Positions 34,082-42,774 are shown, counted from the stretch's first letter. The stretch is 64,000 bases of DNA from Oscillospiraceae bacterium (GCA_020025675.1 JAHHRS010000003.1:1-64000); one strand, 5' to 3'. Program-made: numbers and translations. The notes: generated by a model not told the origin, from the letters alone.

Positions 34082-34690
34082 TCATTTTTCCGGTCTTTTT
34101 CCGGCCTTAAAGTCTTTTTCGGTGCCGTTTAGAAGCCGCTTTATATTGTCTCTGTGCTTTAAGATAACAATGGTGGGAACTGTAACTCCCAAAATGAGTT
34201 TAGGCACACCCACCGGCATAACAATGCTGTAAATAATAATGCTTACCGCTGCACAAATGGAGCCCAGAGACACCTTTCTGGTGCAGACTGCAATAATTAT
34301 AAACACGCTGAGAGCTATTGCGGCTATCTTCCAGCTTATGGCAAATGCCGCCGCCAGACCAACCGAAACACCTTTTCCCCCCTTAAAGCCATAGTAAACA
34401 GGGAAACAGTGTCCGATAGTGCTTGCAATACCGCCGACGGCAAGGCCTGTGTCGCCCAGTAAAAGCCAGCCGATGTACATGGAAAGAGCAGCCTTTCCCA
34501 CATCTCCCGCAAGAGTAAGGAAACCTGCGCTCCATCCGAAAACTCTGGCCATATTGGTAGCTCCGGCATTACCGCTGCCTTTCTCCCGAACATCTCCGCC
34601 CATAACGGACTTTGACATTATAATAGACATACTCAGCGATCCCAGCAGGTAGCTTCCGACAATAACAAGAATATATTTTATAATTTCCAT
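34082..34690 (-). CDS. plsY: Glycerol-3-phosphate acyltransferase PlsY
   Basis: A 202-residue integral membrane acyltransferase that acylates glycerol-3-phosphate from acyl-phosphate, the first step of phospholipid synthesis in most Gram-positives. The family motifs KGSGNAGATNMAR and GFKGGKGVSVGLAA are present, along with ~5 membrane helices. The downstream terminator is clear. The acyl-phosphate supplier plsX is not in the window. Confidence 0.95.
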   Translation of the reverse strand: MEIIKYILVIVGSYLLGSLSMSIIMSKSVMGGDVREKGSGNAGATNMARVFGWSAGFLTLAGDVGKAALSMYIGWLLLGDTGLAVGGIASTIGHCFPVYYGFKGGKGVSVGLAAAFAISWKIAAIALSVFIIIAVCTRKVSLGSICAAVSIIIYSIVMPVGVPKLILGVTVPTIVILKHRDNIKRLLNGTEKDFKAGKRPEK

Positions 34691-34782
34691 AGTCCGCCTC
34701 TAATCACAGTATTGGGCTCATTATATAATTCCCTGCCGCTGCTTTCAAGGCATACAACGCACAATTTAAAGATTATTAATAG

Positions 34783-35424
34783 TTAAGATTTTATCTTAAA
34801 CAAATTCCAGGGGAAAATTTTAGGAGGTTTTTCGTAAAAAGACATATATTCCCCTGTTTTAGGATGGGTAAAGCCTATTTCCGAGGAAAAGAGGGCAAGC
34901 TCACAGCCGTCGTTTAACAGGCTGTATTTTCTCTCACCCATAAGGGGGAAGCCGTGAGAGGAAAACTGACAGCGAATCTGGTGGGTACGGCCTGTAACAA
35001 GCTCCACCTCCACAAGGCTCATGCCCTCATTTCTGTCTAAAGTCCTGAAATTCAAAATTGCCTCTCTTGTGTCTTTGCTTTGGCTCTCTGTCACGAAAGA
35101 CATTTTTCTTGCCTTGTCTCTGTACATATAATCACGCATCTGGCCTTTATCCTCTGTTATTCCGTGGACGGCGGCAAGGTAGATTTTCTTGAAGCTTCCG
35201 TCCCGTATCTGACGTGAAAGCTCAGAGGCGGCTGAATGATTACACCCCAGCACCATAAGCCCGCCCACCACTCTGTCCAGCCTGTGAACGGTTCTTATAT
35301 CCGCATTTTTATCGCCCAGTTCTTCTCTCAGCATATCGGGAAGTCCGCCGGGTTCATCGGTGGACAGAACTCTGGGGGGCTTTATGCACACTATAATATC
35401 CCTGTCTCTGTAAATTATTTTCAT
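34783..35424 (-). CDS. RluA-family RNA pseudouridine synthase, copy 2
   Basis: 213 residues, the same length and layout as the protein at 23838-24479. The catalytic motif is RTVHRLDRVVGGLMVLG and the C-terminal one TGRTHQIRCQFSSHG. The two copies share the N-terminal 'I-Y-x-D-x-x-x-x-x-C-x-K-P' and the final 'PPKxFPWN/PPQEYPWT' stretch, so they are related, but clearly diverged. The target RNA is unknown; two copies suggest two different target sites. Start: ATG behind AAGGTG. Confidence 0.9.
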   Translation of the reverse strand: MKIIYRDRDIIVCIKPPRVLSTDEPGGLPDMLREELGDKNADIRTVHRLDRVVGGLMVLGCNHSAASELSRQIRDGSFKKIYLAAVHGITEDKGQMRDYMYRDKARKMSFVTESQSKDTREAILNFRTLDRNEGMSLVEVELVTGRTHQIRCQFSSHGFPLMGERKYSLLNDGCELALFSSEIGFTHPKTGEYMSFYEKPPKIFPWNLFKIKS

Positions 35425-35441
35425 AAAAACACCTTAGAAAT

Positions 35442-35468
35442 TAAAGGACGGTCAGAAACCGTCCTTTA
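35442..35468 (-). terminator. Terminator-like hairpin after the small-multidrug-export gene
   Basis: Perfect 11-bp stem TAAAGGACGGT / ACCGTCCTTTA; on the minus strand a short T-rich stretch follows. It lies between two genes of the same strand. Confidence 0.65.
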
Positions 35469-35487
35469 ATTTTTACACTTATAATTA

Positions 35488-35967
35488 TTACGTTAGTTTA
35501 ATTACGCCGAAGGTCAGAGCCGTCATAATAGTGGCGGCAATGCAGACACCCAGCATTATACTGGGGGCGGCCTGCCGTACACGCATGTTCAAGATTGCAG
35601 CCACAAGAGCGCCTGTCCATGCCCCTGTACCGGGCAGAGGAATGGCAACAAAAATAACAAGACCCAGCGGCCCGTATTTTTTTACAGTCTCCCCTTTAAG
35701 CTGAGCTTTGTCTTCAAGCCTTGTTATGAAGTTGTTCAGCTTATCAAAATGCCGCCTGAGCCATGCAAAAATGCGCTCAATATAAACAATAATAAACGGA
35801 ACCGGAATCATATTTCCGATAAGAGCCGCCGCAAGAGCCAATGGATAATCAAGTCCCTGAGCTATACCGTAGGGAAGCCCAAGGCGAAGCTCCACCACGG
35901 GAGCCATGGAAATAAACAGAGTGCTTAGAAATTTACCGACCACGGTTTCGGTTAACCATTCAATCAT
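35488..35967 (-). CDS. Small multi-drug export family membrane protein
   Basis: A 159-residue membrane protein with about four helices, matching the 'putative small multi-drug export protein' family (Sm_multidrug_ex). The N-terminal MAPVVELRLGLPYGIAQGL and GNMIPVPFIIVYIERIF segments are characteristic. The family name is historical; transport or drug resistance has not, to my knowledge, been shown for most members. Start: ATG behind GGAG. It is flanked by rluA and idh on the same strand. Confidence 0.8.
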   Translation of the reverse strand: MIEWLTETVVGKFLSTLFISMAPVVELRLGLPYGIAQGLDYPLALAAALIGNMIPVPFIIVYIERIFAWLRRHFDKLNNFITRLEDKAQLKGETVKKYGPLGLVIFVAIPLPGTGAWTGALVAAILNMRVRQAAPSIMLGVCIAATIMTALTFGVIKLT

Positions 35968-36067
35968 AATTTAACTCCGAATCAATTTTTTCCACAGAAT
36001 TATAACATAATTTTTTATTATTTTCAAGAATGTTAAGTCTTAACAATTTCTTAATTTTTACTGCTTT

Positions 36068-37204
36068 TCAGAGCTTTTCAAGGAGATATTCTCCGAATTC
36101 CGCCGCCGTAGCGCCGTTTGGGTGACCGGTCACTGTAACTCTTCCCTCACTCTTGCACTCTCTCAGAGCCTTTGAAAGTCTGTCTGCCTTACAGGGCTTT
36201 CCAACATGGCGCAAAAGCATTTCCGCCGCCTTCAATATGCTCTCCGGGTTTGCGTAAGCACCCTCGCCCCTCTGAACCTTTCTGGGGGCTGAGCCGTGGA
36301 TAGCCTCAAACATTGCGTATCTGTCCCCTATGTTTGCGCTGCCCGCAGTACCCACGCCGCCCTGAATCTGAGCTGCTTCGTCGGTAATTATATCGCCGTA
36401 AAGGTTTGGCAGCAAAAACACCTGAAGCTTTGAGCGAATGTCCTCATTCAAGAGATTTGCACACATTATGTCTATGTAGTAGTCCTCAACCCTGATTTCA
36501 GGGTACTTCTCCCCTACCTCATGGGCTATACTTGTAAACATTCCGTCGGTCTTTTTCATAATGTTTGCCTTTGTAACTATGGCAACGCTGTTTTTGCCGT
36601 TTGCTCTGGCATAGTCAAAGGCGGCTCTTGCAATGCGCCGTGTTCCTCCGTCGGTAGTTACCTTAAAGTCCATGGAGAGCTTATGGGGCAGCTCAATTCC
36701 ACGGCTTCCCAGAGTGTATTCCCCCTCGGTATTTTCCCTGAAAAAGCACCAGTCTATACCCTTTTCGGGGATAGATACAGGCCGCACATTTGCGTATAAG
36801 TCCAACTCTCTTCTCAGGCACACATTAGCACTCTCAATATTGCCCCCCTTGGGAGTGGTGGTGGGGCCTTTTAAAAGCACGTGGCATTTTTTAATCTCCT
36901 CAAGGACAGAGTGGGGAACTGCCTGATTTAAGGCAAGGCGGTTTTCTATGGTAAGTCCCTGAATTTTCCGAAGCTCCACCCTTCCCGATGCTATATCATC
37001 CTTTAAAAGCTTACTGAGCACCTTTTCCGCAACAGACATTATGACAGGGCCTATGCCGTCCCCCTCAATAAGACCGATTGTAAGCTTTGGAATGGAATTA
37101 AAATCGGTTTTTTCTGCCGCCCTTTCCATTCTCTCCTGACGCTCTAACTGTTCTTTCAGCAGAGTTTTAAAATGCTCCGCCGCCTCTTCTATAAATTTAT
37201 CCAT
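36068..37204 (-). CDS. idh: Isocitrate dehydrogenase, isocitrate/isopropylmalate dehydrogenase family
   Basis: A 378-residue beta-decarboxylating dehydrogenase converting isocitrate to 2-oxoglutarate. Family motifs: GLIEGDGIGPVIM near residue 45, KGPTTTPKGG, FRENTEGEYTLGSRG and LYGDIITDEAAQIQGGVGTA. Sequence alone does not fully separate it from isopropylmalate dehydrogenase, but its gene overlaps aconitase by 1 bp (TAATG) in an operon with a Re-citrate synthase-like gene, which makes isocitrate the likely substrate. Cofactor preference (NAD or NADP) was not determined. Confidence 0.88.
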   Translation of the reverse strand: MDKFIEEAAEHFKTLLKEQLERQERMERAAEKTDFNSIPKLTIGLIEGDGIGPVIMSVAEKVLSKLLKDDIASGRVELRKIQGLTIENRLALNQAVPHSVLEEIKKCHVLLKGPTTTPKGGNIESANVCLRRELDLYANVRPVSIPEKGIDWCFFRENTEGEYTLGSRGIELPHKLSMDFKVTTDGGTRRIARAAFDYARANGKNSVAIVTKANIMKKTDGMFTSIAHEVGEKYPEIRVEDYYIDIMCANLLNEDIRSKLQVFLLPNLYGDIITDEAAQIQGGVGTAGSANIGDRYAMFEAIHGSAPRKVQRGEGAYANPESILKAAEMLLRHVGKPCKADRLSKALRECKSEGRVTVTGHPNGATAAEFGEYLLEKL

Positions 37205-39132
37205 TATTTCCCGCTCTCCCTTGTGTAGTTAAGTAATCCACCTGCTTTAAGAATGGCAATCTGACGCTCAGTAAAGGAGCAGACAAGGGGAATATTCCCG
37301 CTCTGGCTGTGAAGGCTCACTTCTCCCTTTTCCAGCCCCTCCAAAACTCCGCTGATACTCAGCTTTTCACCCTGTTTGAGTCTGTCGTAATCCTCAGGAT
37401 TTTTAAAGCATAGAGGCAGAATTCCGGCATTTATAAGGTTTGCGGCATGAATTCTGGCAAAGCTCTTTGCAACCACAGCCCTAACCCCCAGATACAGGGG
37501 AACTAATGCCGCATGTTCTCTGGATGAGCCCTGACCGTAGTTTGAACCGCCGACTAAAATGGTCTGTCCTGCTTTTTCAGCTCTCTCCGAAAAGCTCTTG
37601 TCGCAGACTGCAAAGCAGAATTGGGAGAGTTTGGGAATATTGGAGCGGTAGGGCAGGATTTTTGCCCCTGCGGGCATAATGTGGTCGGTGGTTATATTGT
37701 CCCCCAGCTTTAAGGTAAGCTCACCCTCTATACTGTCTGTGAGAGCTTTACCCTCCGGAATGGGCTTAATATTGGGGCCTCGCAGAACCTCCAGAGTTTT
37801 TGCGCTCTCAGGGTCGGCAGGAGGTAAAACACCGCTGTCGTCCACTTTAAAGCTCTCCGGCATTGTGATTTCCGGCATCTCCATTCCCAAAGCTCTGGGG
37901 TCGGTAATTTCCCCCGTAATAGCAGAGGCAACGGCAGTTTCAGGAGATACAAGGTAAATTTCAGCATCTGCCGTGCCGCTTCTGCCCTCGAAGTTACGGT
38001 TAAATGTACGCAGGCTTACGCCGCCGGAGTTGGGGGCAAATCCCATTCCTATACATGGTCCGCAGGCACATTCCAGAAGTCTCGCCCCTGCAAGAATGAA
38101 ATCATTTAAAGCTCCGCACTCCGAGAGCATACTGAGCACCTGTCTTGAACCGGGGGAAACGGACATGCTGACCTTAGGAGCAACGGACTTGCCCTTAATA
38201 ATGGCGGCGGCTTTTAGCATGTCGTAAAGAGAGGAGTTTGTGCATGAGCCTATGCAGACCTGATCCACCTTCATTCCCTTTAAGCTCTCCACCGTCACCA
38301 CATTATCGGGCATATGGGGGCAGGCAATAAGGGGTTTAAGCTGTGAAAGGTCAATTTTTATAACTCTCTCATACTTTGCATCCCCGTCTGCAAATACAGG
38401 GGTGTAGTCCTCTTCCCTGCCCTGAGCCTTCAAAAATGCTCTTGTAATCTCATCTGAGGGGAAAACGGAAGCGGTAGCCCCCAGTTCTGCGCCCATGTTT
38501 GTAATTGTGGCACGCTCGGGAACGGAAAGACTCTTTACACCTTCTCCGCCCCACTCTATAATGCGCCCGACGCCGCCCTTTACCGACAGTATGCGGAGAA
38601 TTTCAAGGCTTACGTCCTTGGCGCTTACAAAGGGCTGAAGCTTCCCCGAAAGCTCCACCTTTATTACTTTAGGCACAGTGATATAATACGCACCTCCGCC
38701 CATTGCAGCTGCCACGTCAAGACCGCCTGCTCCCATAGCCAGCATACCTAATCCCCCTGCTGTGGGGGTATGGCTGTCAGAGCCTAAAAGTGTTTTGCCG
38801 GGAACGCCGAAGCGCTCCAGATGGACCTGATGGCAGATACCGTTGCCGGGACGGGAAAAGTAAATGCCGTGCTTGCGGCACACGGACTGAATATATCTGT
38901 GGTCATCGGCATTTTCAAAGCCGGACTGCAAGGTATTGTGGTCAATGTAGGCAAGGGATTTTTCGGTTTTTACACGGTCAATACCCATAGCCTCAAATTC
39001 AAGATATGCCATAGTTCCCGTTGCGTCCTGTGTTAAGGTCTGGTCTATCCTTAAAGCGGCCTCCGCCCCCTCTTCCATGCTTCCGCCCACAAGGTGGGCT
39101 TTTATGATTTTTTCAGCTATATTAAGTCCCAT
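37204..39132 (-). CDS. acnA: Aconitate hydratase
   Basis: A 642-residue [4Fe-4S] enzyme interconverting citrate and isocitrate. Three cluster Cys are visible: IGSCTNSSLYDM and CACGPCIGMGF. The SDSHTPTAGGLGMLAMGAGG motif lies in the first domain. The C-terminal swivel domain has GGSNYGQGSSREHAAL. It is of the shorter clostridial type (~640 residues) rather than the ~890-residue AcnA. Its ribosome binding site lies in the end of the GntR gene, and the idh start overlaps its stop. Confidence 0.95.
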   Translation of the reverse strand: MGLNIAEKIIKAHLVGGSMEEGAEAALRIDQTLTQDATGTMAYLEFEAMGIDRVKTEKSLAYIDHNTLQSGFENADDHRYIQSVCRKHGIYFSRPGNGICHQVHLERFGVPGKTLLGSDSHTPTAGGLGMLAMGAGGLDVAAAMGGGAYYITVPKVIKVELSGKLQPFVSAKDVSLEILRILSVKGGVGRIIEWGGEGVKSLSVPERATITNMGAELGATASVFPSDEITRAFLKAQGREEDYTPVFADGDAKYERVIKIDLSQLKPLIACPHMPDNVVTVESLKGMKVDQVCIGSCTNSSLYDMLKAAAIIKGKSVAPKVSMSVSPGSRQVLSMLSECGALNDFILAGARLLECACGPCIGMGFAPNSGGVSLRTFNRNFEGRSGTADAEIYLVSPETAVASAITGEITDPRALGMEMPEITMPESFKVDDSGVLPPADPESAKTLEVLRGPNIKPIPEGKALTDSIEGELTLKLGDNITTDHIMPAGAKILPYRSNIPKLSQFCFAVCDKSFSERAEKAGQTILVGGSNYGQGSSREHAALVPLYLGVRAVVAKSFARIHAANLINAGILPLCFKNPEDYDRLKQGEKLSISGVLEGLEKGEVSLHSQSGNIPLVCSFTERQIAILKAGGLLNYTRESGK

Positions 39133-39134
39133 TT

Positions 39135-39788
39135 TTATTTCTCCATTTCCGTCATGCTGTCCTTTGCATTCTGCACATGCAGTCTGGAAAGTCTCTCGGC
39201 TTCTTTGCTGTCATGTTTCTGTAAGGCTTCAAGAATTGCCTCATGCTCATGGAGGGAATTTACCGCCCTGCTGTGCCTTGAGACTGAAACCTGCCTGAAT
39301 TTGGTTATTTTTCGGTGCAGAGTGCTGAGAATGTTGTAAAACACCCGACTGCCTGAGGCTTTATATAAAAGATCGTGGAATTCAGAGTCCAGATTTCTGA
39401 TTTTATCTGCGTTGTCAGTGTGATTTTTACTTATATAAAAGCTTTGCAAATCCAGAATTTCCCCCATTTTGTCAAGCTCTTCTTGGCTTATCCGCTCTGC
39501 CGCTCTCCCTGCGGCCATGCTTTCAACATTGAGGCGTATATCGTACATGTCCAGAGTGTCATCCAGAGATATTCCCAGAACCACGGAACCTCTTGGCCCC
39601 TCCTCCAGCAGCTGTTCCTGCTGTAATCTCCTGACTGCCTCACGAATGGGAGTGCGGCTCACGCCCAGTTCATTTGAAAGCCTTATTTCGCTGAGCACTT
39701 CTCCCCGCTTATATTTGCCGGTCAGAATATCCTGCTGGAGCTGTTCAAACACTCCGTCGGCTATTGATACGCTTTTATGCTCGTTCAT
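39135..39788 (-). CDS. GntR-family regulator with FCD domain
   Basis: 217 residues: an N-terminal winged helix (RGEVLSEIRLSNELGVSRTP...IREAVRRLQQEQLLEE) and a C-terminal FCD ligand-binding helical domain (DMYDIRLNVESMAAGRAAER and the metal-site His stretches FHDLLYKASGS and LHEHEAILEAL). It sits inside the citrate-synthase/aconitase/idh operon, second gene. A perfect palindrome centred on TGTATACA at the operon promoter is its likely operator. The effector may be a carboxylate such as citrate; that is inference from the FCD class and the context. Confidence 0.92.
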   Translation of the reverse strand: MNEHKSVSIADGVFEQLQQDILTGKYKRGEVLSEIRLSNELGVSRTPIREAVRRLQQEQLLEEGPRGSVVLGISLDDTLDMYDIRLNVESMAAGRAAERISQEELDKMGEILDLQSFYISKNHTDNADKIRNLDSEFHDLLYKASGSRVFYNILSTLHRKITKFRQVSVSRHSRAVNSLHEHEAILEALQKHDSKEAERLSRLHVQNAKDSMTEMEK

Positions 39789-39791
39789 GCT

Positions 39792-41183
39792 TTATTCCTC
39801 TCTCCTGTCCCGTGGCTTCAAAACTCCGCCGGACAGCTCCAAAACCTTGTTTTCAAGCTCGGCATCCGATATGGAGGCGGTTCTGCCGTCCTCATACTGC
39901 TCATCCACCCAGACTTTTAATTTTTCAACTATCATATCGTGCTTTTGAAGCCTTTTGTCCCCGCCCAGCGGGTAATGCTGATTGAGCCAGCATGCAATTC
40001 CCGCAAGGCCGGAATTTTTATTAACGCTTACCTTTGCAGGGCGGTCAAGAAGTTTTTCGGTATTAAATATATTGTAAATTTCCTCATCTTTTAAAAGCCC
40101 GTCGGCATGAATTCCCGCTCTTGTCTCGTTAAATTTACTGCCTACAAAGGGGGTCATAGGCGGAATTTCATAGCCTATTTCCTCTTTAAAATATCGGGCT
40201 ATCTTGGTAATCGCCCTTGTATCCATTCCGTCAAGAGAGCCTCTGAGAGAGGCATATTCAAAAACCATTGCCTCAAGAGGTACGTTCCCTGTCCGCTCGC
40301 CTATGCCCAAAAGGGAGCAGTTAACCCCCGATGCGCCGTAAAGCCATGCTGTGGCGGCATTTGCAACGGATTTATAAAAATCGTTGTGGCCGTGCCACTC
40401 AAGATACTGGCTGCTGACTCCCGAATAGTGCTGTAAGCCGTATATTATGCCCGCAACGCTTCTGGGAAGAGCCACCTCCGTATAGGGGACACCGTAGCCC
40501 ATAGTGTCACATGCTCTTATTCTAACCGGAATTTTTGCCTCCTCCGAAAGCTTCATAAGCTCATTTACAAAGGGCACAACAAAGCCGTAAAAATCGGCCC
40601 TTGTAATGTCCTCCAGATGACAGCGGGGCACAACGCCTGCATAGAATGCGTCCTTCACGGCGGCAAGATAATGCTCCATAGCCTCCCGCCTTGTCATTTT
40701 AAGCTTTTTAAAAATATGGTAATCAGAGCAGGAAACAAGCATACCCGTTTCCCTTATTCCAAGCTCTTTGACAAGCTTAAAATCCTCACGGCTTGCCCTT
40801 ATCCATGTGGTTATTTCAGGAAATTTAAGTCCCAGCTCACGACAGCGCTCAATGGCCTCTCTGTCCTTTTTGCTGTATATGAAGAATTCTGTCTGCCTTA
40901 TTCTGCCGTAGGGGCCGCCGAGCTCTGATAACAGCTTAAACAGTTCAACTATCTGCTCCACCGTGTAGGGATTTACGGACTGCTGTCCGTCTCTGAAAGA
41001 GGTATCGGTTATCCATATCTCTTCCGGCATGTTCATAGGAACTCTTCGGTGGTTAAAGGACAGCTTGGGAACTTCGTCATAATTATATATCTCTCTGAAA
41101 AGTTTAGGCTCTTTTACGTCCTGTAAGGAAAAACGGTAGTCGTTTTCCTCTAAAAGATTGGTTTTGGGTGACAGCTCAAGCAT
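39792..41183 (-). CDS. Re-citrate synthase-like enzyme (isopropylmalate/homocitrate synthase family)
   Basis: A 463-residue DRE-TIM enzyme. The N-terminal ITDTSFRDGQQS carries the metal and catalytic Arg/Asp, and WHGHNDFYKS and NCSLLGIGERTGN carry the metal His pair. It lacks the full allosteric domain of leucine-pathway synthases. The closest family I recall is the (R)-citrate synthase of Clostridium kluyveri, sometimes mis-annotated as a histone-lysine methyltransferase or isopropylmalate synthase. The operon partners aconitase and isocitrate dehydrogenase support citrate formation for glutamate synthesis. Homocitrate synthase is the main alternative. Confidence 0.85.
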   Translation of the reverse strand: MLELSPKTNLLEENDYRFSLQDVKEPKLFREIYNYDEVPKLSFNHRRVPMNMPEEIWITDTSFRDGQQSVNPYTVEQIVELFKLLSELGGPYGRIRQTEFFIYSKKDREAIERCRELGLKFPEITTWIRASREDFKLVKELGIRETGMLVSCSDYHIFKKLKMTRREAMEHYLAAVKDAFYAGVVPRCHLEDITRADFYGFVVPFVNELMKLSEEAKIPVRIRACDTMGYGVPYTEVALPRSVAGIIYGLQHYSGVSSQYLEWHGHNDFYKSVANAATAWLYGASGVNCSLLGIGERTGNVPLEAMVFEYASLRGSLDGMDTRAITKIARYFKEEIGYEIPPMTPFVGSKFNETRAGIHADGLLKDEEIYNIFNTEKLLDRPAKVSVNKNSGLAGIACWLNQHYPLGGDKRLQKHDMIVEKLKVWVDEQYEDGRTASISDAELENKVLELSGGVLKPRDRREE

Positions 41184-41232
41184 TTTTACCGCTCCTTTCG
41201 GCTGTTAGATAGTCTCTCGCCCTTGTATTTCT

Positions 41233-41254
41233 GTATAACTGTATACAGTTATAC
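41233..41254 (-). promoter_or_regulatory. Perfect 22-bp palindrome, likely GntR operator
   Basis: The inverted arms GTATAACTGTA / TACAGTTATAC meet with no spacer, centred on TGTATACA. It overlaps the -10 hexamer of the citrate operon, so a bound repressor would block transcription. TGTATACA cores are known for GntR/FCD regulators. Confidence 0.85.
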
Positions 41255-41276
41255 CACTGTTTTTTACTTATGTCTA
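41248..41276 (-). promoter_or_regulatory. Promoter of the citrate operon
   Basis: On the minus strand: TAGACA (41271-41276), 17-bp spacer, TATAAC (41248-41253). The -10 is part of the palindrome. The start codon follows at 41183 behind AAAGGAG. Confidence 0.75.
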
Positions 41277-41341
41277 TATTAAAAATTTGCACAGTTTAAT
41301 CTGATAAAGCAACATTTATATTTCCATATCTGTTTTATTTG

Positions 41342-41385
41342 CAAAAAGGCTCACCGAAACTACATAGTTTCAGTGAGCTTTTTAT
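41342..41385. terminator. Terminator of the thiamine operon
   Basis: Stem GCTCAC-GAAAC.../GTTTC-GTGAGC (41349-41378, one G-U on the minus strand), with A-runs and T-runs on both sides. It ends the tenA transcript on the minus strand. Confidence 0.85.
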
Positions 41386-41387
41386 CT

Positions 41388-42050
41388 TTAAATATCGTTT
41401 CTGGGTTTTTCGCTCATATGCCAGAACCCAAGTTCAAGCTTTGAGCACTGTCGGAAAATCTCCATGCAGTGGGTAAGCCGCTCTTGGGGAAGATCCCGGC
41501 AGACCTTGTTTCCAAAGCTTATCCACTTATTGCATATACTGTCATAGTCAAGGGCTGTATAGTCCCTTACCAGAGGCCAGTATACTGTATCCTTCACTCC
41601 GGGGCTTCTCTTTAAAAGCTCCCGAAAGATCCACGCATAGCTTAAAGTACAGGGAAGTGCCGCCATCATTGTCTCTGGTATCCCCTCCTGAGCATGCTCC
41701 AGCATATAGTCTGTATACTCCCTGTTTTCCTCTCTCTGGGGAAGCTTTTCAACAACATTATCATTAAGTCCGTAGCGCTCCAGATACTTTAGCCTTGTGG
41801 AGCCTTCTCCCTCATTTACGAAAGCCAGAAATGAATAGAAATTTCTGAGGGAATCAAAATCACGGGAATTTAAAATACCCAGGGCAAAAACCTTTGCATA
41901 ATACATTAGGTATATACTGTCATCCACTATGTAGCCTTTAAAACATTCCTCATCCAGTTTTCCGCTTTCAAGCTCAACCAGAAATTTTGAATTTAAGCAC
42001 TCCTGCCATATAGGCATACTGTCCTCAATGCACTTTTCAACAAATCCCAT
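41388..42050 (-). CDS. tenA: TenA-family thiaminase II / aminopyrimidine aminohydrolase
   Basis: A 220-residue all-helical TenA-family protein. Studied members hydrolyse aminopyrimidines from thiamine breakdown to HMP. The conserved LPC motif carrying the active-site Cys is present (MMAALPCTLSYAWIFREL), with YDSICNKWISFG and the N-terminal FLVELESGKLDEECFKGYIVDDSIYL. Its start overlaps the thiT stop (TAATG). It is the last gene of a TPP-riboswitch operon. Because the HMP kinase gene thiD is only a fragment here, the fate of the product depends on a kinase elsewhere. Confidence 0.92.
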   Translation of the reverse strand: MGFVEKCIEDSMPIWQECLNSKFLVELESGKLDEECFKGYIVDDSIYLMYYAKVFALGILNSRDFDSLRNFYSFLAFVNEGEGSTRLKYLERYGLNDNVVEKLPQREENREYTDYMLEHAQEGIPETMMAALPCTLSYAWIFRELLKRSPGVKDTVYWPLVRDYTALDYDSICNKWISFGNKVCRDLPQERLTHCMEIFRQCSKLELGFWHMSEKPRNDI

Positions 42051-42658
42051 TATCTTGTTCCTCCCTTTGCAATTTCAGCCAATCTTTTTAAAGGCAATGC
42101 CATGATTATAAGTCCTGTAAGTATTCCCTCCGGTATTCTGCCCGACAGATGTATTGCAAGGCTGTAACCCCATGCGCTCCAGCCCTCCCATGCATACTGA
42201 CCGAAGAAGATAACGCCGCTGAGTACCTGAGCGGTAAAGCGAAGCAGAACGGCAAGGCTGATGGCAAGTATTAGTTTTCCCTTTTTTTCGTAACCGAATA
42301 TTCCCGCATATCCGAAGCAGGAAAATATCACCATATGTTCAAGGAAAAACTCTGCCCAGTGAACCACAGCCCAGCCCGGTACAAGGAAGTTGCTCACAGC
42401 GCCGCAGACAAAGCCCGATATTATGGCAAGCCTGTAATCGTAAACTATGGCAAGCAGCATAAGGGGCACCCATGAGCCCATACTCATGTTAGCCCCTGTG
42501 GGCAGGGGTATGCTGATACAGGTCAAAATGCACGTCATGGCAATAGCGATTGCGCCCAGAGCCAGAGATTTTGCGTTAAAGCGGAATTTTCGGCAAAGCC
42601 AAATGCTGATTCCCAGATAAATAACCGTAAAAGCGGCAGCAAATATATTTGTTATCAT
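42050..42658 (-). CDS. thiT: Thiamine-specific ECF transporter S component (ThiT)
   Basis: A 202-residue membrane protein with six helices, the substrate-binding subunit of an ECF-type vitamin transporter. The C-terminal LRFTAQVLSGVIFFGQYA followed by EGWSAWGYSLAIHLSGRIPE closely resembles the ThiT (YuaJ) thiamine-binding region, and NMSMGSWVPLMLLAIVYDYR matches its first half. The shared EcfA/EcfT energising module is not in the window. The start overlaps the stop of a truncated thiD reading frame (ATGA). A TPP riboswitch lies upstream, which supports thiamine as substrate. Confidence 0.88.
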   Translation of the reverse strand: MITNIFAAAFTVIYLGISIWLCRKFRFNAKSLALGAIAIAMTCILTCISIPLPTGANMSMGSWVPLMLLAIVYDYRLAIISGFVCGAVSNFLVPGWAVVHWAEFFLEHMVIFSCFGYAGIFGYEKKGKLILAISLAVLLRFTAQVLSGVIFFGQYAWEGWSAWGYSLAIHLSGRIPEGILTGLIIMALPLKRLAEIAKGGTR

Positions 42659-42774
42659 CCTCTGAATTCCTCCGTAATCGCAAAAACACCGTTCATGGTC
42701 ATAGTTTTTAAATCGGCCTGAATGCCGGCGCCTCCGCTGCAGTCAATGCCTGCGATTGATAATGCTGTTTTCAT
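42655..42774 (-). pseudogene. thiD: Truncated thiD (HMP kinase), first 39 codons only
   Basis: The frame begins with MKTALSIAGIDCSGGAGIQA and DLKTMTMNGVFAIT, the N-terminus of hydroxymethylpyrimidine/phosphomethylpyrimidine kinase. It then runs into EEFRG and a stop, whereas intact ThiD has ~260 residues. A good AGGAGG ribosome binding site precedes it, and its stop overlaps the thiT start, so it may still be translated as a coupling peptide. I read it as a deletion remnant of a once complete thiamine salvage gene. Confidence 0.85.

Noticed and set aside
33123..34232. A 369-residue plus-strand frame across pepV and plsY
   Set aside because: It is antisense to two well-supported genes and composed of low-complexity antisense sequence; no family match.
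39792..41183. Leucine-pathway 2-isopropylmalate synthase
   Set aside because: No leuBCD genes are adjacent, the C-terminal regulatory domain is short, and aconitase and isocitrate dehydrogenase share the operon.
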